Shown in pieces: positions 14,065 to 29,000 of a stretch of DNA of 64,000 nt; positions within the stretch are counted from its first letter, which is position 1; the number at the start of each line of letters is the position of its first letter. A model generated the notes under the pieces. That model was not told where the DNA came from. It saw only the letters and a program-made list of their open reading frames with translations, and made no database searches. This DNA is from Rugalucina vietnamica. Lineage: Eukaryota; Mollusca; Bivalvia; Lucinida; Lucinidae. Location of the stretch: NCBI GenBank assembly GCA_964017185.1, contig OZ024879.1, forward strand, positions 24,865,456 to 24,929,455, written 5' to 3'. Made by a program: the position numbers and the translations under genes.

Positions 14065-17000
14065 GACATTAAACTTTCATTTCAATCTAGGACTGAGGAC
14101 CTGACCCACAATGTCCGTGCTTATGTCCTAGATTGGGTATACACGTCAGCTCTGTATACCGCTCTAAAATAGATATGTCATTCTAAAACTACACTCCCCC
14201 ATGTTTGTATGCAAAGTACTTAACACTGCTTATTTCGAAAATGTACTTGATAAGGGTGTCTTTCATTGGTGATGTGAGGTTCAATGTCAGGGGTGAGCAT
14301 GTGGCGGGTTGTTTAGGTAGGGGGTAGGGAAGGGGGATTGGTGGCTACCAGCCGGGGGTATACGTGCCTCTCAAGGCACTTTTTCTAGTTCCTCAAAATA
14401 TGATTTGTAGAGACGTATTAAATATACAAAATTCAAGACCAGCCCTGGTATCAATGTAGTATTTTTCGGTACTATTTAGGGGCACATAATCAATCCTCAT
14501 ACCAATCTACTAGGTGACCAATGCCCTTTCATTGTATGATAAAACTTTTTGCTAGCACTTCACAAAATTAGTGAAAATTGATTATTTTCCCCTTCAGGTA
14601 AAACAGGTATGGAATTACCCCACCCTCTTTAATTTCCCATAACTACCAAATCAAAATCTTGTTCTACTCAAACTTTCAACCAATGCCTGTCCCATTTACA
14701 TGGCTATATGCTACCAAAATATCAAAATATCCAGGTACTACCAAACCCCCTTTTGACTGGTCCTTTTTTTTTTAAATTTTAAAACATGTTTTTAACTAAC
14801 TGTCAACAAAAAAATAAGCAATATTGTATAACTTTTGTTAACTGTTTTAACCACATTTTGCTCCATAGATTTAGTACTATGCCTATAGGATAAGTTAATG
14901 TTGTGAGCCGCCTCATGGGAAAACCAACAATCTGCATAGGCGAAAACAAAGCCGCAGATCAGCTTCGCGGGAACCGCAAAGCTGATCAGTGCCTTTGTTT
15001 TCGCTACTTGGATAGTACAATTCCTCTTCCACTTAAATTCGAAATTTCAAGCTTCTAGTTTTTCTGTGCTTGTACAGGCCGGTTTGTGTCGGACCTGTTC
15101 GGAAACCACATTGTTGGTTTTTCCTCGAGGCGGCTCTTATAGTAATTTACATTGTAGGTGATCTATTTTGACATTACTATAAAGTTGTTGACACGAGTCA
15201 AACAAGCTTTTGTTTACACAGATAAAGCATCTTGGCACATACTCATTGTCTCTATGCGGTGGACTAAACGACCCAGAAGGCGTGACTTTAGAAAAGTTTA
15301 TGTCAAAGATTGTTACGTACGAAGACCTACGGGAGAACCCTGGTATGCTGAGCAATCCTGAACTAGTCATTAGGATAGGCCACAAATACTACAACTGGCT
15401 CACAGCTGCACCTATCATTATATCACAGATTGTCTTCCAGAAATCATTACCAGAGGTAGGCTGTTGGTCTCAATAATTCAGGTCTTGTACATAGATACTT
15501 GCTGAGGAAAGACTGAGTTACTGCAGTATGAGTTGAAGCTTGAGCTCATATTAAACTCACAAAAATCTGCTATTTCTTTACTTTCTTTTACAAGATTCAC
15601 TCCGATACAGTGTCTCTTGATAAAGATTAAGGATGTCAACGAATATTGGAATGTTCGAATATTCGCATTTCATACGAATATTCGAATGCGATTTCTGGAT
15701 TCGAATATTCGCATAATTTTCTAACCTTCAATATTGTCATGTATCAGTTAAAAGGAGGACTCAAATTTAAGGCCAAAGGTCGAAAAATAATATGACCAGT
15801 AATCCTGCTTGTCTGTTGAGTAATTCAATATGGTCAAGATTTTGACATACTTGCAAATTGAGATTGCTCAATTAACAGTTTGACACGTTGTTGATTCAAA
15901 TGACACTTTGTTGATTCAAGTTGATTGCTTTCAATAAATGTTTTTAAGGTGTGAAAGCCCGTGAAAACTTAAGATGGCTGGATACTTTGACAACTCAATC
16001 CTTTAGGAACAGCACAGTCACAACAGACCTTTCACAAAATGCATGCAGGTCACACGATTACAATAGACCCTAAGCACTCTTGGTGGCGGATATCAACGGC
16101 ATGCATGCAGAACTTGTCGTTGCTTTCTCAGACAGAACCCAAGAGATTTGTCGTTATTAAACACCTCCAGATGGTCTAGTTTTCTGTGCAAAATTTGTTG
16201 ATTTTCTTACAGGGCGCCATTGGTATAGCCCAGATAAGATACCATGCATATACATATACCTCATATTTTCAATACATGTACCACCAAGTAAGTCATCGTA
16301 ATGGGTCTATTGGACATAGATGTGTATATCATTCGAATATTCGAATATATTCGAATATCCTATGCGAATATTCGAATAGCATTTTCGGCATTCGTTGACA
16401 TCCCTAATAAAGATAGATATCTGACCCTGGCACCCAACTTAAGAAGTACCAGGGCATCTCAGACTCATAATTCACAATACACAAGATATTTGTCCTATAC
16501 TGATGCTCTGAAGAATTCTTTTTTCCCCCGAGGACTATCCCTTTATGGAATAGTCTTCCCTCTTCAGTGGTCTCATCAAAGACTGCTGAAGAATTTAAGG
16601 CTCTCATTTAGATCAGGGGTTCAGAGGTATACATTTTAGTATGCCTCTGTTTAGCTTTTTGTAAATAGTTTTAATGGCCCATCCCGAATGTTCTCCCCAT
16701 CTTGCTTAATTCAAAATTTAGCACCCACCCAACACCTGAGATGATAATCAGAAATTGATCGACTCAGTATATGAAGATAGCTATTTGACATGCTGTAGAA
16801 GCTCATTTGGTAGCCCAGTTCTCTTTCTGATTCAACTAGAATATTTCTCTGTTACCATTGCTAAAAGAAAAGAGCACAAAATACTCTTCCTGTGGGAGGC
16901 TTGCCCAGGAACAGTGTGGTTAGGACAACATTCTGTTTGGTAATGTCCTCAACTCTGCAGTTTTCATGTAAAACATTAAATCAACCAAATCAAGCATATA

Positions 17001-20000
17001 CATACATGCAAATCAAATAAATCTGCAGATTAGTACACTCATGTAGTATTTAGTCATGTTCTGTAACTGTGAATGTTTACCCTTCAGAAAACCATAGAGA
17101 CACTATGTAGTCAGCATATGCCCAAGAAGAAGGAGAAGAAAGAGAGTTATTCGTGGTTCTCAGGGTGGCGACGTAAAGCTACAGATGATAGTACGGCAGC
17201 AGTAGCTGGTCACCCGGTGATCTCAGCAGCAGTAGCTGGTCACCCGGTGATCTCAGAGACTGATACAGCTGCTTCCAAGTCTGTAGGTATTCACAACAAA
17301 CCACATAGTAAACTCATTGTACAAATATTTAGGCTAGATTTTCATCAAAAGCAAGTCAAACATCAGGATAACATGTCCATGAAGTGTATACCCCCTTGAA
17401 CCCCACTTTTATATAGCAAAACTTGGGTATACAGGGGTAAACATGTTTTTCTTATTTTTGCTCCAAAACATACATTGTGGGTACTTGTTAGAACCGCCTC
17501 CCTGAGGCAGTTCTAACGAGTACCCACAATCTATGTTTTGAGCAAAAATAAGAAAAATATCACAATTTTTCAGCTGAAAATTTTCAATTTTTAAAGCTAA
17601 AAAATCTCTGTTTATTGCATGGGCGTGTTTTCGTAATGTTTAGCCAAGGCTTCATCGGGAGTGTGATGACGTCTTTAACCTTTATCATGCTGAGATTTAT
17701 TTTTTTCCAATATTGTGTGCCACTGAGGTTTTTATGCCCCCAATTTCGAAGAAGTTGAGGGGGCATATTGGTTTGGGTCTGTTCGTGCAGTGCAGTGAGT
17801 GAGTGAGTGCGTGCGTGCGTGCGTGCAGTCAGTCAGTCAGTCAGTCTGTGATCATACTGATGCGTGAGCACTCGGTCAGGAACCGTTAGAGCTAGGATCT
17901 TGAAATTTGGTATGTAGTTTGTATATGAAAATTAAGAGGACCCATATTTTTTCTTTCAGGTAAATTCAAGGGGCTAGGGGCCAATTCTGTGAGAGTTATT
18001 TCCCTTTTTAATTCTTGATAAAGTGAATAGATAGTGGATACCTAACATACTTGTGTGCGCAACTCCTCCTACAGTTTTATTTCGATTCTCTTGAAACTTT
18101 ACAGATGTTGTGACCATGCTTTGAAGATATGCATGTGGTTTGGATATAATCCTCAGATTAATTTTCGTCACTTTTTTCGCAATTTGAACTTAGCCATTTT
18201 TTAGGCATTTTGACAATGAAAGTGAATGGGCAGTGGGTACCTTGTGTGCGCAACTCCTCCTACAGTTTCATGCCAATTCATTTAAAACTTCATTTTTTGG
18301 ACATTTTTACATCTTGAAAGTGGCTTACCAGTTGGGGGCATAGTGTTTCATAAACACATTTTCTAGGTTTTTTTTGCAAAGAAATCGCTTTTTCACCACT
18401 TTTCAGGCTTCAAAAAACACTATGTTGCATTTTCCCAAGAGCTAATACCTGCTTTGGGAGAGCGATTTAAGTCCGTATATCGCTACGTTTTGTGTCTAAA
18501 CATCATTAAGTTCATCAATGAGTCGCCATTTTAGCATTCAAAAGGTCTGTCATTGTGATTTCTTACCAAAATCCTGGTTCAAATGCGTTTTCTAGGCTTT
18601 GAAAGCCAAAAACAACCTCTTTTGCTGACATTTCCTGATTTCAGTTTTTGCACACGTCACCTTGAAGTACAGTGCGAACATGACTGAGAGCACTCTCGCT
18701 GTTTACAAAGGTAACGTGTGCAAAAATGGAGGAAAACAATCGAAGTCAGATTGGGCGAACGATAGCGCCTACAGTGGCACAAGGATACTTTCCCACAGGC
18801 GCACGATAGGGCCTACAGCAAGTTAAAGGTTAATAATGGAATAAACTGGGTGAGATAAGATTTACACCGGCTCTTTCATGAAATTGTCCCAGTGGTCTAC
18901 ATGATTTCTGACCAGGTTTGGCACAAGCGATTCTATTAAGCGAAGATAAGCGGTAAAGACCTCATATTTTGTATTGAGATAGTACAGGGATTGCGCAATT
19001 CATGTAGCTAAAACAAAGGCACATATTTGAGGATTTGTATGATGTTTACTGTTGTTTCAGACTGAGACGTCCCCCCATGACAGTACGTTAGGCAGCCAGC
19101 CCAGCAGTCCTCCCACCAGTACAACAACTAGTCCACAGAAAATCAAACCTATTGACAGGTACACTCTCAACTGCTTACTATATGAGCCGCGACGCAAGAA
19201 AACGGGTCTTCGGGGTTTCCGACCAGGTCTGACACAAAGCGACCTGTACAGTCACAGAAGCAGGCTAGAAGCTTGAAATTTCGGATATAAGAAGAAGAAG
19301 AATTGTACTATCCTTGTGGCAAAAACAAAGGTGCTGATCAGCTTCGCGATTACCGCGAAGCTGATCTGCGTCTTTGTTTTTGCATAGGCAAAAATCCAGT
19401 TTTTTCACGATGCGGATCATATCATATATACTCCTTTTTGATGGCAGGGATATTTTGTCCAGTGTTGGATATAGGATATTGTTATAAAATTATGTTTTAT
19501 GTCATTACCTCATGTAAAACATGATTCTTGCATGGATAGCTATGTGCATACACTGTTTGAAGCTGTTTTCAATTGGTCTCAAAGCCGTGTTCAACAGCAA
19601 AACCCATGTTAAAATCATGAAATTCATGTGCTGTTTAAACATGGGTTTGGGGTAAAATCTGTTGACGTCATTGGTCAATGCGACATGACATCACTGGGTT
19701 CCATAGAAACTAAATGGCCAACGGTGAAGAAGCTCTACAGTTTTGTTGAGTTTTTATTAGCTCACCTGAGCCGTTAGGCTCACAAGGTGAGCTTATAGGA
19801 TGGCCATGATCCTTCGTCCGTCCGTCGTCCACCATTTTCAAAGATCTTCTTCTCTGAAACCGCTTGGCCAATCAAAGCCAAATTTTATATGAAGCATCTA
19901 TGGGAAGGGGGAACCAATGTGTTTATAAATAATCCAGGTCACATGACCAAGATGGCCGCCATGCCCATATATGGTAAAAACCCTTCAAAATTCTTCTCTG

Positions 20001-23000
20001 GAACCACTGGACCGATTTCAACGAAACTTGGCATGAAGCATCGGGGTCTAGAGTACTACAATGTGTTTATAAATTATGACCTTTGGATGACCTTGACCTA
20101 TTTTACGGCAAGGTCAACATAGGATGCCCATGCATTTGAATGGGGAAAATTGTAAAAATGTCATTTGAAAGGCAAATCTTGCAGGAAATGGGCAAATGGA
20201 CTGAAGGTAGGTAATTCTGAAAAAAAATTTGGACCCCAGGGGTTGGTCTGCCCCCACCCCGGGGCAATATACATATATATTACAAAAATATTCAAAGATC
20301 TTCTTCTCTGAAACCACTTGGCCAATCAAAGCCCAATTTTATAGGAAGCTTCTATGGGATAGGGGAATCAATGTGTTTATAAATAATCCAGGTCACATGA
20401 CCAAGATGGCCGCCATGCCCATATATGGTAAAAACCCTTTAAAATTCTTCTTCTCCGGAACCACTGGACCGATTTCAACGAAACTTGGCATGAAGCATCG
20501 GGGTCTAGAGTACTACAATGTGTTTATAAATTATGACCTTTGGATGACCTTGACCTATTTTACGGCAAGGTCAACATAGGTCGCCCATGCATTTGAATGG
20601 GGAAAATTGTTAAAATGTCATTTGAAAGGCAAATCTTGCAGGAAATGGGCAAATGGACTGAAGGTAGGTAATTCTGAAAAAAATTTGGACCCCAGGGGTT
20701 GGTCTGTCCCCACCCCGGGGCAATATACATATATATTACAAAAATATTCAAAGATCTTCTTCTCTGAAACCACTTGGCCAATCAATGCCCAATTTTATAG
20801 GAAGCATCTGTGGGAAGGGGGAACCAATGTGTTTATAAATAATCCAGGTCACATGACCAAGATGGCCACCATGCCCATACAGGACAGACCCGCTATACCA
20901 CGCCTTGAATTAACGCGGTGTTGGATATAACGCGAGGGCACCTTGGATCCCAAAATTTCGCCCACCCACTTTTGAGAAAAAAAAAAAAATCATGGCGACG
21001 CGAAGGCGCCGTTTTACCCTTATATATTCCTTTATTGTATTACAGTTTAAGGCGTTTATGTGCGGATGAATTCACTGTTAAAAAGATCGTTTGCAGGGAA
21101 TTCAACAAGGTTCAGTTTCTTACAGTTTCTCTTTATGGTACTCGAGAGAAAAAAATTAAAAGCAGTTGTGAGGCGTTTGCCAAGGTGCTATTTTCTAATA
21201 CATTGAGAACAATTAATGTTTATTATCTTTTGCATATTTAAAACTGAAAGAACAGGTTTTCTTATAGAAAGCATAAGGTGTTTACGAACCATGTCGGCTG
21301 CGTGTATATTCAAGAGTGATAATTGCCATGTCAGTAATTTTTAGACTTACACAATCCACCATTCGCGAAGCGTGGATGACACATTGTTTTCTTAAGATAA
21401 GCCATAAAAGTTGTGAAAATAAGCCCAATGAGCTAGGGGATTATCGATAGACCGTAACGAGACCGTAAACACAGGTTGCTGTAGGCTATTGATGACACCT
21501 GTTACGCAACGTTGCTCATTTTCGACGGCGACACAAACCAAAGATTGTCTAAGCATTGGGACACCTATATCTTGTATTATTCTATCCGATCAGAAAATTC
21601 AATTAAGAAAGGCGAATTAAAATAACTGTAAATACGGTATCGGCAAAAGACTCTTGTCCACGTTAAATATCCGGGTGCGCCAATAAGTCAAAGGTGGAAC
21701 TCTACAATACAACAGCAACATAAGCCCGGTGTCATGGACGCTCTTAATTTTCACATAAAATCGTACGTTGTAAATTTTATCATTGTAGTTCGTTTTTAAC
21801 TGATAAAACTGTGGAACACGCAATACTTCACTTTTGTTTATTCCATTTTACAAGGACTCTGCGATAAACCGCCAAGCTCGGTTAAGCCAATACATATCCG
21901 ATACTTCGTATAGGTTCCCCACCCACCAATACACTACAGAAACTGCGATCAGCCTGGTCCGACTCAGTAGATTTGCATTACGCGCCTCACCTATAACGCG
22001 CATGCGACTTGTGGACCCCGACCAGCGCATTATAACGGGTTTGAAGTGTATATGGTAAAAACCCTTTAAAATTCTTCTTCTCCTGAACCAATGGACCGAT
22101 TTCAACAAAACTTGGCATGAAGCATCGGTGACTGAAGTACTACTGTGTGTTTATAAATTATGACCTTTGGATGACCTTGACCTATTTTACAGCAAGGTCA
22201 ACATAGGTCGCCAATGCATTTGAATGGGGAAAACTTTTTAAAATGTCATTTAAAGTGAAAGTCTTGCAGGAAATGCGCAGTAGGAGTGAATATTAATGAT
22301 TCTGAAAAAAATTGGACCCCAGGGGCTCATTTGCCACAGCCCCGGGGCATTATACATGTATATTACCATAATATTCAAACATCTTCTCCTCTGAAACCGC
22401 TTGGCCAATCAAAGCCAAATTTCATGTGAAGCATCTATAAAATGGGGGAATCAATGTATATATAAATAATCAAGGTCACATGCCCATATATGGTGTAAAC
22501 GCTTCAAAAATCTTCTTCTCGGGAACCAGTGGACCAATTTAGAAGAAACTTGGCATGAAGCATCGATGACTCAAGTACTACAATGTATGTATACCGTATT
22601 CACATGCGTATAACACGCAGTTTTTTTGCCCAGATTGTGGTGTACAAAATTTGGTGCGCGTTTTGTATAGGAACACCAAATTTCAGACTTTTTTCGTAGG
22701 TCGCGAAAACTCATGACAATAGCTAAAATGATTGATAATGAGCTTCAAACTGCATACAAATGCCAATCGATGTGAGAAAACGTAAAGATCGGTTGATTTC
22801 CAAGGTTTCTACTGATTTTTAGCTCACCTGAGCCGAAGGCTCATAGGTGAGCTTATAGTATACCCATGCTCCGGCGTCCGTCCGTCCGTCCGTCGTCCGT
22901 CCGTCGTCCGTCGTCCACAATTTCAAAGATCTTCTTCTCAGAAACCACTGGGCCGATTGTTCTCATATTACACATACACCATCTACAGGTAGGGGGAAAG

Positions 23001-26000
23001 AATAATTGTGTTTTTTGAATTGATCGGATAAGGACTGTGGTTGCTATGGCAACTTATGCTTCCCATAGACTTATAATGGAAAAAAGTGAAAATTGCCAAT
23101 TTTTGCTGTCTTGTTGGAGATATTTGAATTTTGTTTTTGCAGAAATGTTTATTGAGTAGTCCTCTACGTTTCATGTGACTTTAGTCCTAATCCTTCATTT
23201 TGATTGGTTGCAGGGGCCCCATATAGGGCAAAATTTCGAAAAACATTCAAAAATCTTCTTCTCAGAAACTGTCAAGGGAATGAAGCCTATACTTTGTATA
23301 CATGTTCCTGACAGTGGCCTCTACATAATTTGTGTTTTTTATTCCAGGCGGATAAGAACTCTGGTTGCTATGGCAACTTAAAGTTTCCATAGACTTATAA
23401 TGTGAAAAGTGGAAATCGGCTATTTTTCCGCTAAAATTGCAGACATTTGAATTTTGTTTTTGCAGAAATGTTTATTGAGTAGTGTTTGACGTTTCTTGCG
23501 AGTTTTGTCCTGATCCTTTATTTTGATTGGTTGCTGGGGCCCCATAAAGGGCAAAATTTTGAAAAAAAAAAAAGAAACATTCAAAAATCTTCTCCTCAGA
23601 AACTGTCCAGTGGATGAATCCTGTACTTTGTATACATGTTCCTGACAGTAGCCTCTACATTATTTGTGTTTTTTATTCCAGTCGGATAAGAACTCTGGTT
23701 GCTATGGTAACTTTAAGTTTCCATAGACTTATAATGGGAAAAGTGGAAATTAGCTTTTTTTTGAAAACTATTGCAGCCTGAGACCTGAAAAGTGGTAGAT
23801 GCAAACAACTAATGGATTAGATGAAGGTATATGATTAATTTAGGTCAAGGTCATCTCTTGACCTTGGCCGGTCTGTCGTCTATACGCACTTTTCAAAGAT
23901 TTTTTCTCTGAAACCACTTGGCCAATCAAAGCCAAATTTTATATGAAGCATCTATAGGAAGTGGGAACCAATGTATATATAGATAATCCAGGTCACATGA
24001 CCAAGATGGCCGCCATGCTCATATATGGTAAAATATCTTCTTCTCCAGAACCGGTGAACCAATTTCAATGAAACTTTGCATGAAGTATGGATGACTCAAG
24101 TACTACAATGTATGTATAAAACATGACCCTGTGGTGACCTTGACTTATTTTATGGCAAGGTCAACATAGGTCGTCAATGCATTTGAATGGGGAAACCTTT
24201 TAAAATGTCATTTTAAGTGAAAGTCTTGCAGGAAATGGGCAGTAGGACTGAAATTTAATGATTCTGAAAAAAAAAATGGACCCCAGGGGCTCATTTGCTT
24301 TTAAAATGTTATTTGAAGGGGAAAATCAGCAGGAAATTGGCAAATGGACAGAATATTGATTATTCTGAAAAAAGAAAATGGCCCAAGGGCTTCATCTGCC
24401 CCTGCACTGGGGTTAAATACCATAATATTCAAATATGTTTATTGGTATATGAAGCAGATCTCAGGTGAGCGTTTACAGGACCATTGGTCCTCTGGTTATT
24501 GAGTAAAATCATTGTTTTTGTATATTTTGCATGTGTCGCGATGTTTTATGGAAGATCGACCGCCATTTTGGTAAGAAAGATAACTGCGAATTGTTGTTGT
24601 TTATAGAATAGAATAGAATAGAATAGAATACAGCTCCGCCGTTGAATTTTCGGCGCAACCGGACTTGAATCACTTTTGCTTGTGGTGTTATACCTTTACA
24701 ATAACGATACCGTATTTACAATGCGCCATTCTCAAGCGCGAAAGAAGAAGTACATTATCGAAAATGGTAGATTAATACAAGATTTAGGTGTCCCAATTTT
24801 TGGACTTCAGTAATCACTGAACGAAAACATCGAGCAACGTTGCGTAACATGTGTCATTAATAGCCTTCAGCAACCTTTGTTTATGGTCACGTTATGGTCT
24901 ATCGATAATCCCCTAGCGGGTAATTGTGCATCGCTTGCCTTATTTTCACAGCTTTTATCACTAATCTTAAGAAAACAATGTGTGTCATTCACACTTTGCT
25001 AGCATTATACTGTGTTATCTAAAAATGACAATTATCACTTGTGAATACACAAGCTATTTAGGCAGCCGACACGGTTCATACACATATTATGCTTTCTATT
25101 AGAAAAGATGATTTTTAAGTTTTTACTGCCGGAAGATGAGTTATATTACTTGATCTCATAGTACCATAAAGAAAAACTGTTAGAAAACAGAACCTTGGCG
25201 AATGCCTGGCAAACGATTTTTTTTTCTTCTTTTCTGATAGAACCATAAAGAGAAACTGTAAGAAAACTGCGTCTTGGCGAATGCCTAGCAAACGATGTTT
25301 TTTTTATTTTTATTTTTTTAAATTTTTTTTCTTTCTTTCTCATAGTACCATGAAGAGATACTAAAAGAAAACTGCACCTTGGCGAATGCCTAGAAAACGA
25401 TTTTTTTTTTCTTTCTTTTTTCTTTTTTTTTTTTATTTATTTTTTTTTCTCAAAGTACCATAAAGAGATACTTAAAGAAAACTGCACCTTGGCGAATGCC
25501 TAGCAAACGATTTTTTTTCTTTCTTTTTTTTTTCTTTTCTTTTTAATTTTCTTTTTCTTTTCAATTCATCATTGATGAGATGCCAGTGTCGTATACTACG
25601 ATGGGTGATTGAAATTGGAGAGGAAGGTTTATATGAACTTACAATGCTCAGTTTAGTACAGCTTCGATCTGTGGTCCAAATCTGCCGCGTGTTATGTATA
25701 GGAACATGACGTTTTTCACCGGATTTGACCCCTAAAAATTGAGTGCGTGTTATGCACGAGTGCGCATAATACATCGCGAAGTACGGTAAGTCATGGCCCT
25801 GTGATGACCTTGACCTATTTTAAGGCAAGGTCAACATGGGTTGCCTATGTATTTGAATGGGTAAAATGTTAAAATGTCATTTGAAGGGAAAAACTTGTAT
25901 GGACAGTATATTGATTATTCTGAAAAAAAAATGGCCCAAGGGCTTCATCTGCCCCTATACTGGGACTATTTTCTATAACATTCGTATATACAGCAGATTT

Positions 26001-29000
26001 CAGGTGAGCGTTTACAGGACCATTGGTCCTCTGGTGTTATTTATGTTATTTGCAAGAGATTTCAAGTGAATAAGTGTAAAAATGCAAGAAAAGCGGTCAA
26101 TCATGTTTATGTTTTGTTTCAGTGTTCAAACATATGCTGGATTATTTGGAAGAGTTTTAACACATTGCCTTGTTTTCAAACACGTTCCTCATGATCCATC
26201 ATATGCTTGAACACTGAAAATCATGGTTGATCCCTATATTTTCATATTGCATATAAAATGTTTTGATTTTTCCTGGAGATGTTTACCTATGGTGAAAGTG
26301 AAACCAAGCCATTGACAACTTTTCACATGCTAATGTTGCAAGGTTTTTTGATGGTGTATATACTGTTCCAAATTTATGATGTTTTCCTGTTAGATGTGAT
26401 ATTTCATTGGTAGGTGGATTAGAGTATGTGTATTTGTTAGTAGTCGTTAGTTTTGTGTGCAGGTTGAAGACTGAGGATCACTCCTCCAGTGAGGCTGACA
26501 CTGACAGTTCAGACAGAGGAGGACGACCTCGTAGACAGAAGAAAGTCAAGAGGGACTTGTTTAAAAAATCACTTAGACTCACATCAGAACAAGTTGTAAG
26601 TACTTTGTTTATAGCTGCAGTTTTAAGGTAGTAGTCTTGAGGAGCCTGCTTTTCATGGCTAATCATCATTGTCTTGCTCTAGGACACAATTTGGCTAGTG
26701 GAATTCATAGCAAGGACCTCTTGCACTCTGACACTCTACCACAAGGCCACCACACTCTTGGAGCTCACACCAGAATCAAGGCACTTGGCAGAGACAGTTT
26801 ACATTGACAGGTGTAAGGCACTCAGCAGAGACAGTTTACATTGACAGGTGTAAGGAACTCAGCAGAGACATTACATTGACAGGTGTAAGGCACTCAGCAG
26901 AGACAGTTTACATTGACAGGTGTAAGGCACTCAGCAGAGACAGTTTACATTGACAGGTGTTAGACACTCAGCTGAGACAGTTTACATTGACAGGTGTAAG
27001 GGAGGTAATACAGATATTTAGCTCACCTGAGCCGAAGGCTCACAAGGTGAGCTTATAGTATACAAATGGTCCGGCGTCCGTCCGTCGTCCACAATTTCAG
27101 ACATCTTCTTCTCTGAAACCGCTTGGCCAATGAAAGCCAAATTTTATGTGGAGCATCCTTGGGTAGGGGGAACGAAAGTTTGTTCGCGGGATCTTGGTCA
27201 CATGACCAAGATGGCCGCCACGCCCATATATGGTAAAAACCACTCAAAAATCTTCTTCTCCAGAACAGGCAAGCCGATTTCTACCAAACTTAGTATGTAG
27301 CATCGGGGACTCCAGCCCATCGTAGTTTGCGAAAATGATGACCTTTGGGTGACCTTGACCTATTTTACGGCAAGGTCAATTTTGGAAACATAGGCTTTTA
27401 CACTGGAAAAAGTGAAAACCATGGATTTTTTGATAACTATTGCAGCCTGAGATCTGAAAAGTGGTAGATGCAGAGAACTAATGGATTAGATGAAGGTATG
27501 TAATCAATTTAGGTCAAGGTCATCTCTTGACCTTGGCCGGTCTGTGGTCTATACACACTTTTCAAAGATCTTCTCCTCTGAAACCGCTTGGCCGATGAAA
27601 GCCAAATTTTATGTGGAGCCTCCATGGATATGTGGAACGAAAGTTTGTTCGTGAAAACTGGGTCACATGACCAAGATGGCCGCCACGCTCATATATGGTA
27701 AAAACAACTCAAAAATCTTCTTCTCCAGAACCGGCGGGTCGATTTCCACGAAACTTGGTATGTATCATCAGGGACCCCAGCCCGTCATAGTTTGCAAAAA
27801 TGATGACCCTGGGATGACCTTGACCTTTACGTCAAGGTAAATTTTGGAAACATAGGTTACATGGGAAAATTTCAAACATCTTCTTCTCTGAAACTGCATG
27901 GCCGATGAAAGCCAAATTTTATGTGGAGCATCCTTGGGTAGGGGGAACGAAAGTTTGATCGCGGGATCTTCATCACATGACCAAGATGGCCACCACGCCC
28001 ATATATGGTAAAAACCACTCAAAAATCTTCTTCTCCAGAACAGGCCGGCCGGTTTCCACCAAACTTGGTATGTAGCATCCGGGACTCCAGACCATTGTAG
28101 TTTGCGAAAATGATGACCTTGGGGTGACCTTGACCTATTTTACGGCAAGGTCAATTTTGGAAACATAGGCTTTTACACTGGAAAAAGTGAAAACCATGGA
28201 TTTTTGGTAACTATTGCAGCCTGAGACCTAAAAAGTGGTAGATGCAGAGAACTAATGGATTAGATGAAGGTATGTAATCAATTTAGGTCAAGGTCATCTC
28301 TTGACCTTGGCCGGTCTGTGGTCTATACACACTTTTTAAAGATCTTCTCCTCTGAAACTGCTTGGCCGATGAAAGCCAAATTTTATGTGGAGCCTCCATG
28401 GATATGTGGAACGAAAGGTTGTTAGTGAAAACCGGGTCACATGACCAAGATGGCCGCCACGCTCTTATATGGTAAAAACAACTAAAAAATCTTCTTCTCC
28501 AGAACCGGCTCTTCTCCAGAACCGGCGGGTCGATTTCCACGAAACTTGGTATGTATCATCAGGGACCCCAGCCCGTCATATTTTGCGAAAATGATGACCC
28601 TGGGATGACCTTGACCTATTTTATGTCAAGGTAAATTTTGGAAACATAGGTTACATTGGAAAATTTCAAACATCTTCTCTGAAACTGCATGGCCGATGAA
28701 AGCCAAATTTTATATGGAGCATCCTTGGGTAGGGGGAACGAAAGTTTGTTCGCGGGATCTTAGTCACATGACCAAGATGGCCGCCACGCCCATATTTGGT
28801 AAAAACCACTCAAAAATCTTCTTCTCCAGAACTTGATGGAGCAAACAACTAGAACCCTCTCAGGTGAGCTACAGGACCCTTGGTCCTCTTGTTTTTTTAC
28901 ATATTGAATTCTTGCAACTGCCAGGTCAAGATTAGTTGTCAGTTTGGTTACAGTTGTATGGTCTTTTTATGTAAGAAATAGATCAGCTCCAGCAGTCATT

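Larger units (their letters stand above)
19757..26034 (+). mobile_element. AGCTCACCTGAGCC-family element, interrupted by two inverted-repeat elements
   Basis: The left end is AGCTCACCTGAGCCGTTAGG at 19757; the right end is TTTCAGGTGAGCGTTTACAG...CCTCTGG to 26034. The interior consists of tandem ~475-bp modules containing AGATCTTCTTCTCTGAAACC, CACATGACCAAGATGGCCGC and GACCTTGACCTATTTTA. It is cut at about 20880-22050 and at 22594-25786 by other elements; removing those restores a continuous module order. Non-coding; the short open frames inside belong to the repeat. Confidence 0.7.

Noticed and set aside
20880-22050. Exact target duplication for this element
   Set aside because: ATA/TATA at the joint is ambiguous because the interrupted sequence itself reads CCCATATATGG.
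22875-22917. Regular GTCC/GTCGTCC units considered as CRISPR-like array
   Set aside because: No spacers and a eukaryotic setting; this is a simple repeat found in each copy of the AGCTCACCTGAGCC element.
24606-24631. GAATA pentamer run as a possible telomeric or regulatory repeat
   Set aside because: Short simple microsatellite inside a transposon, no further signal.
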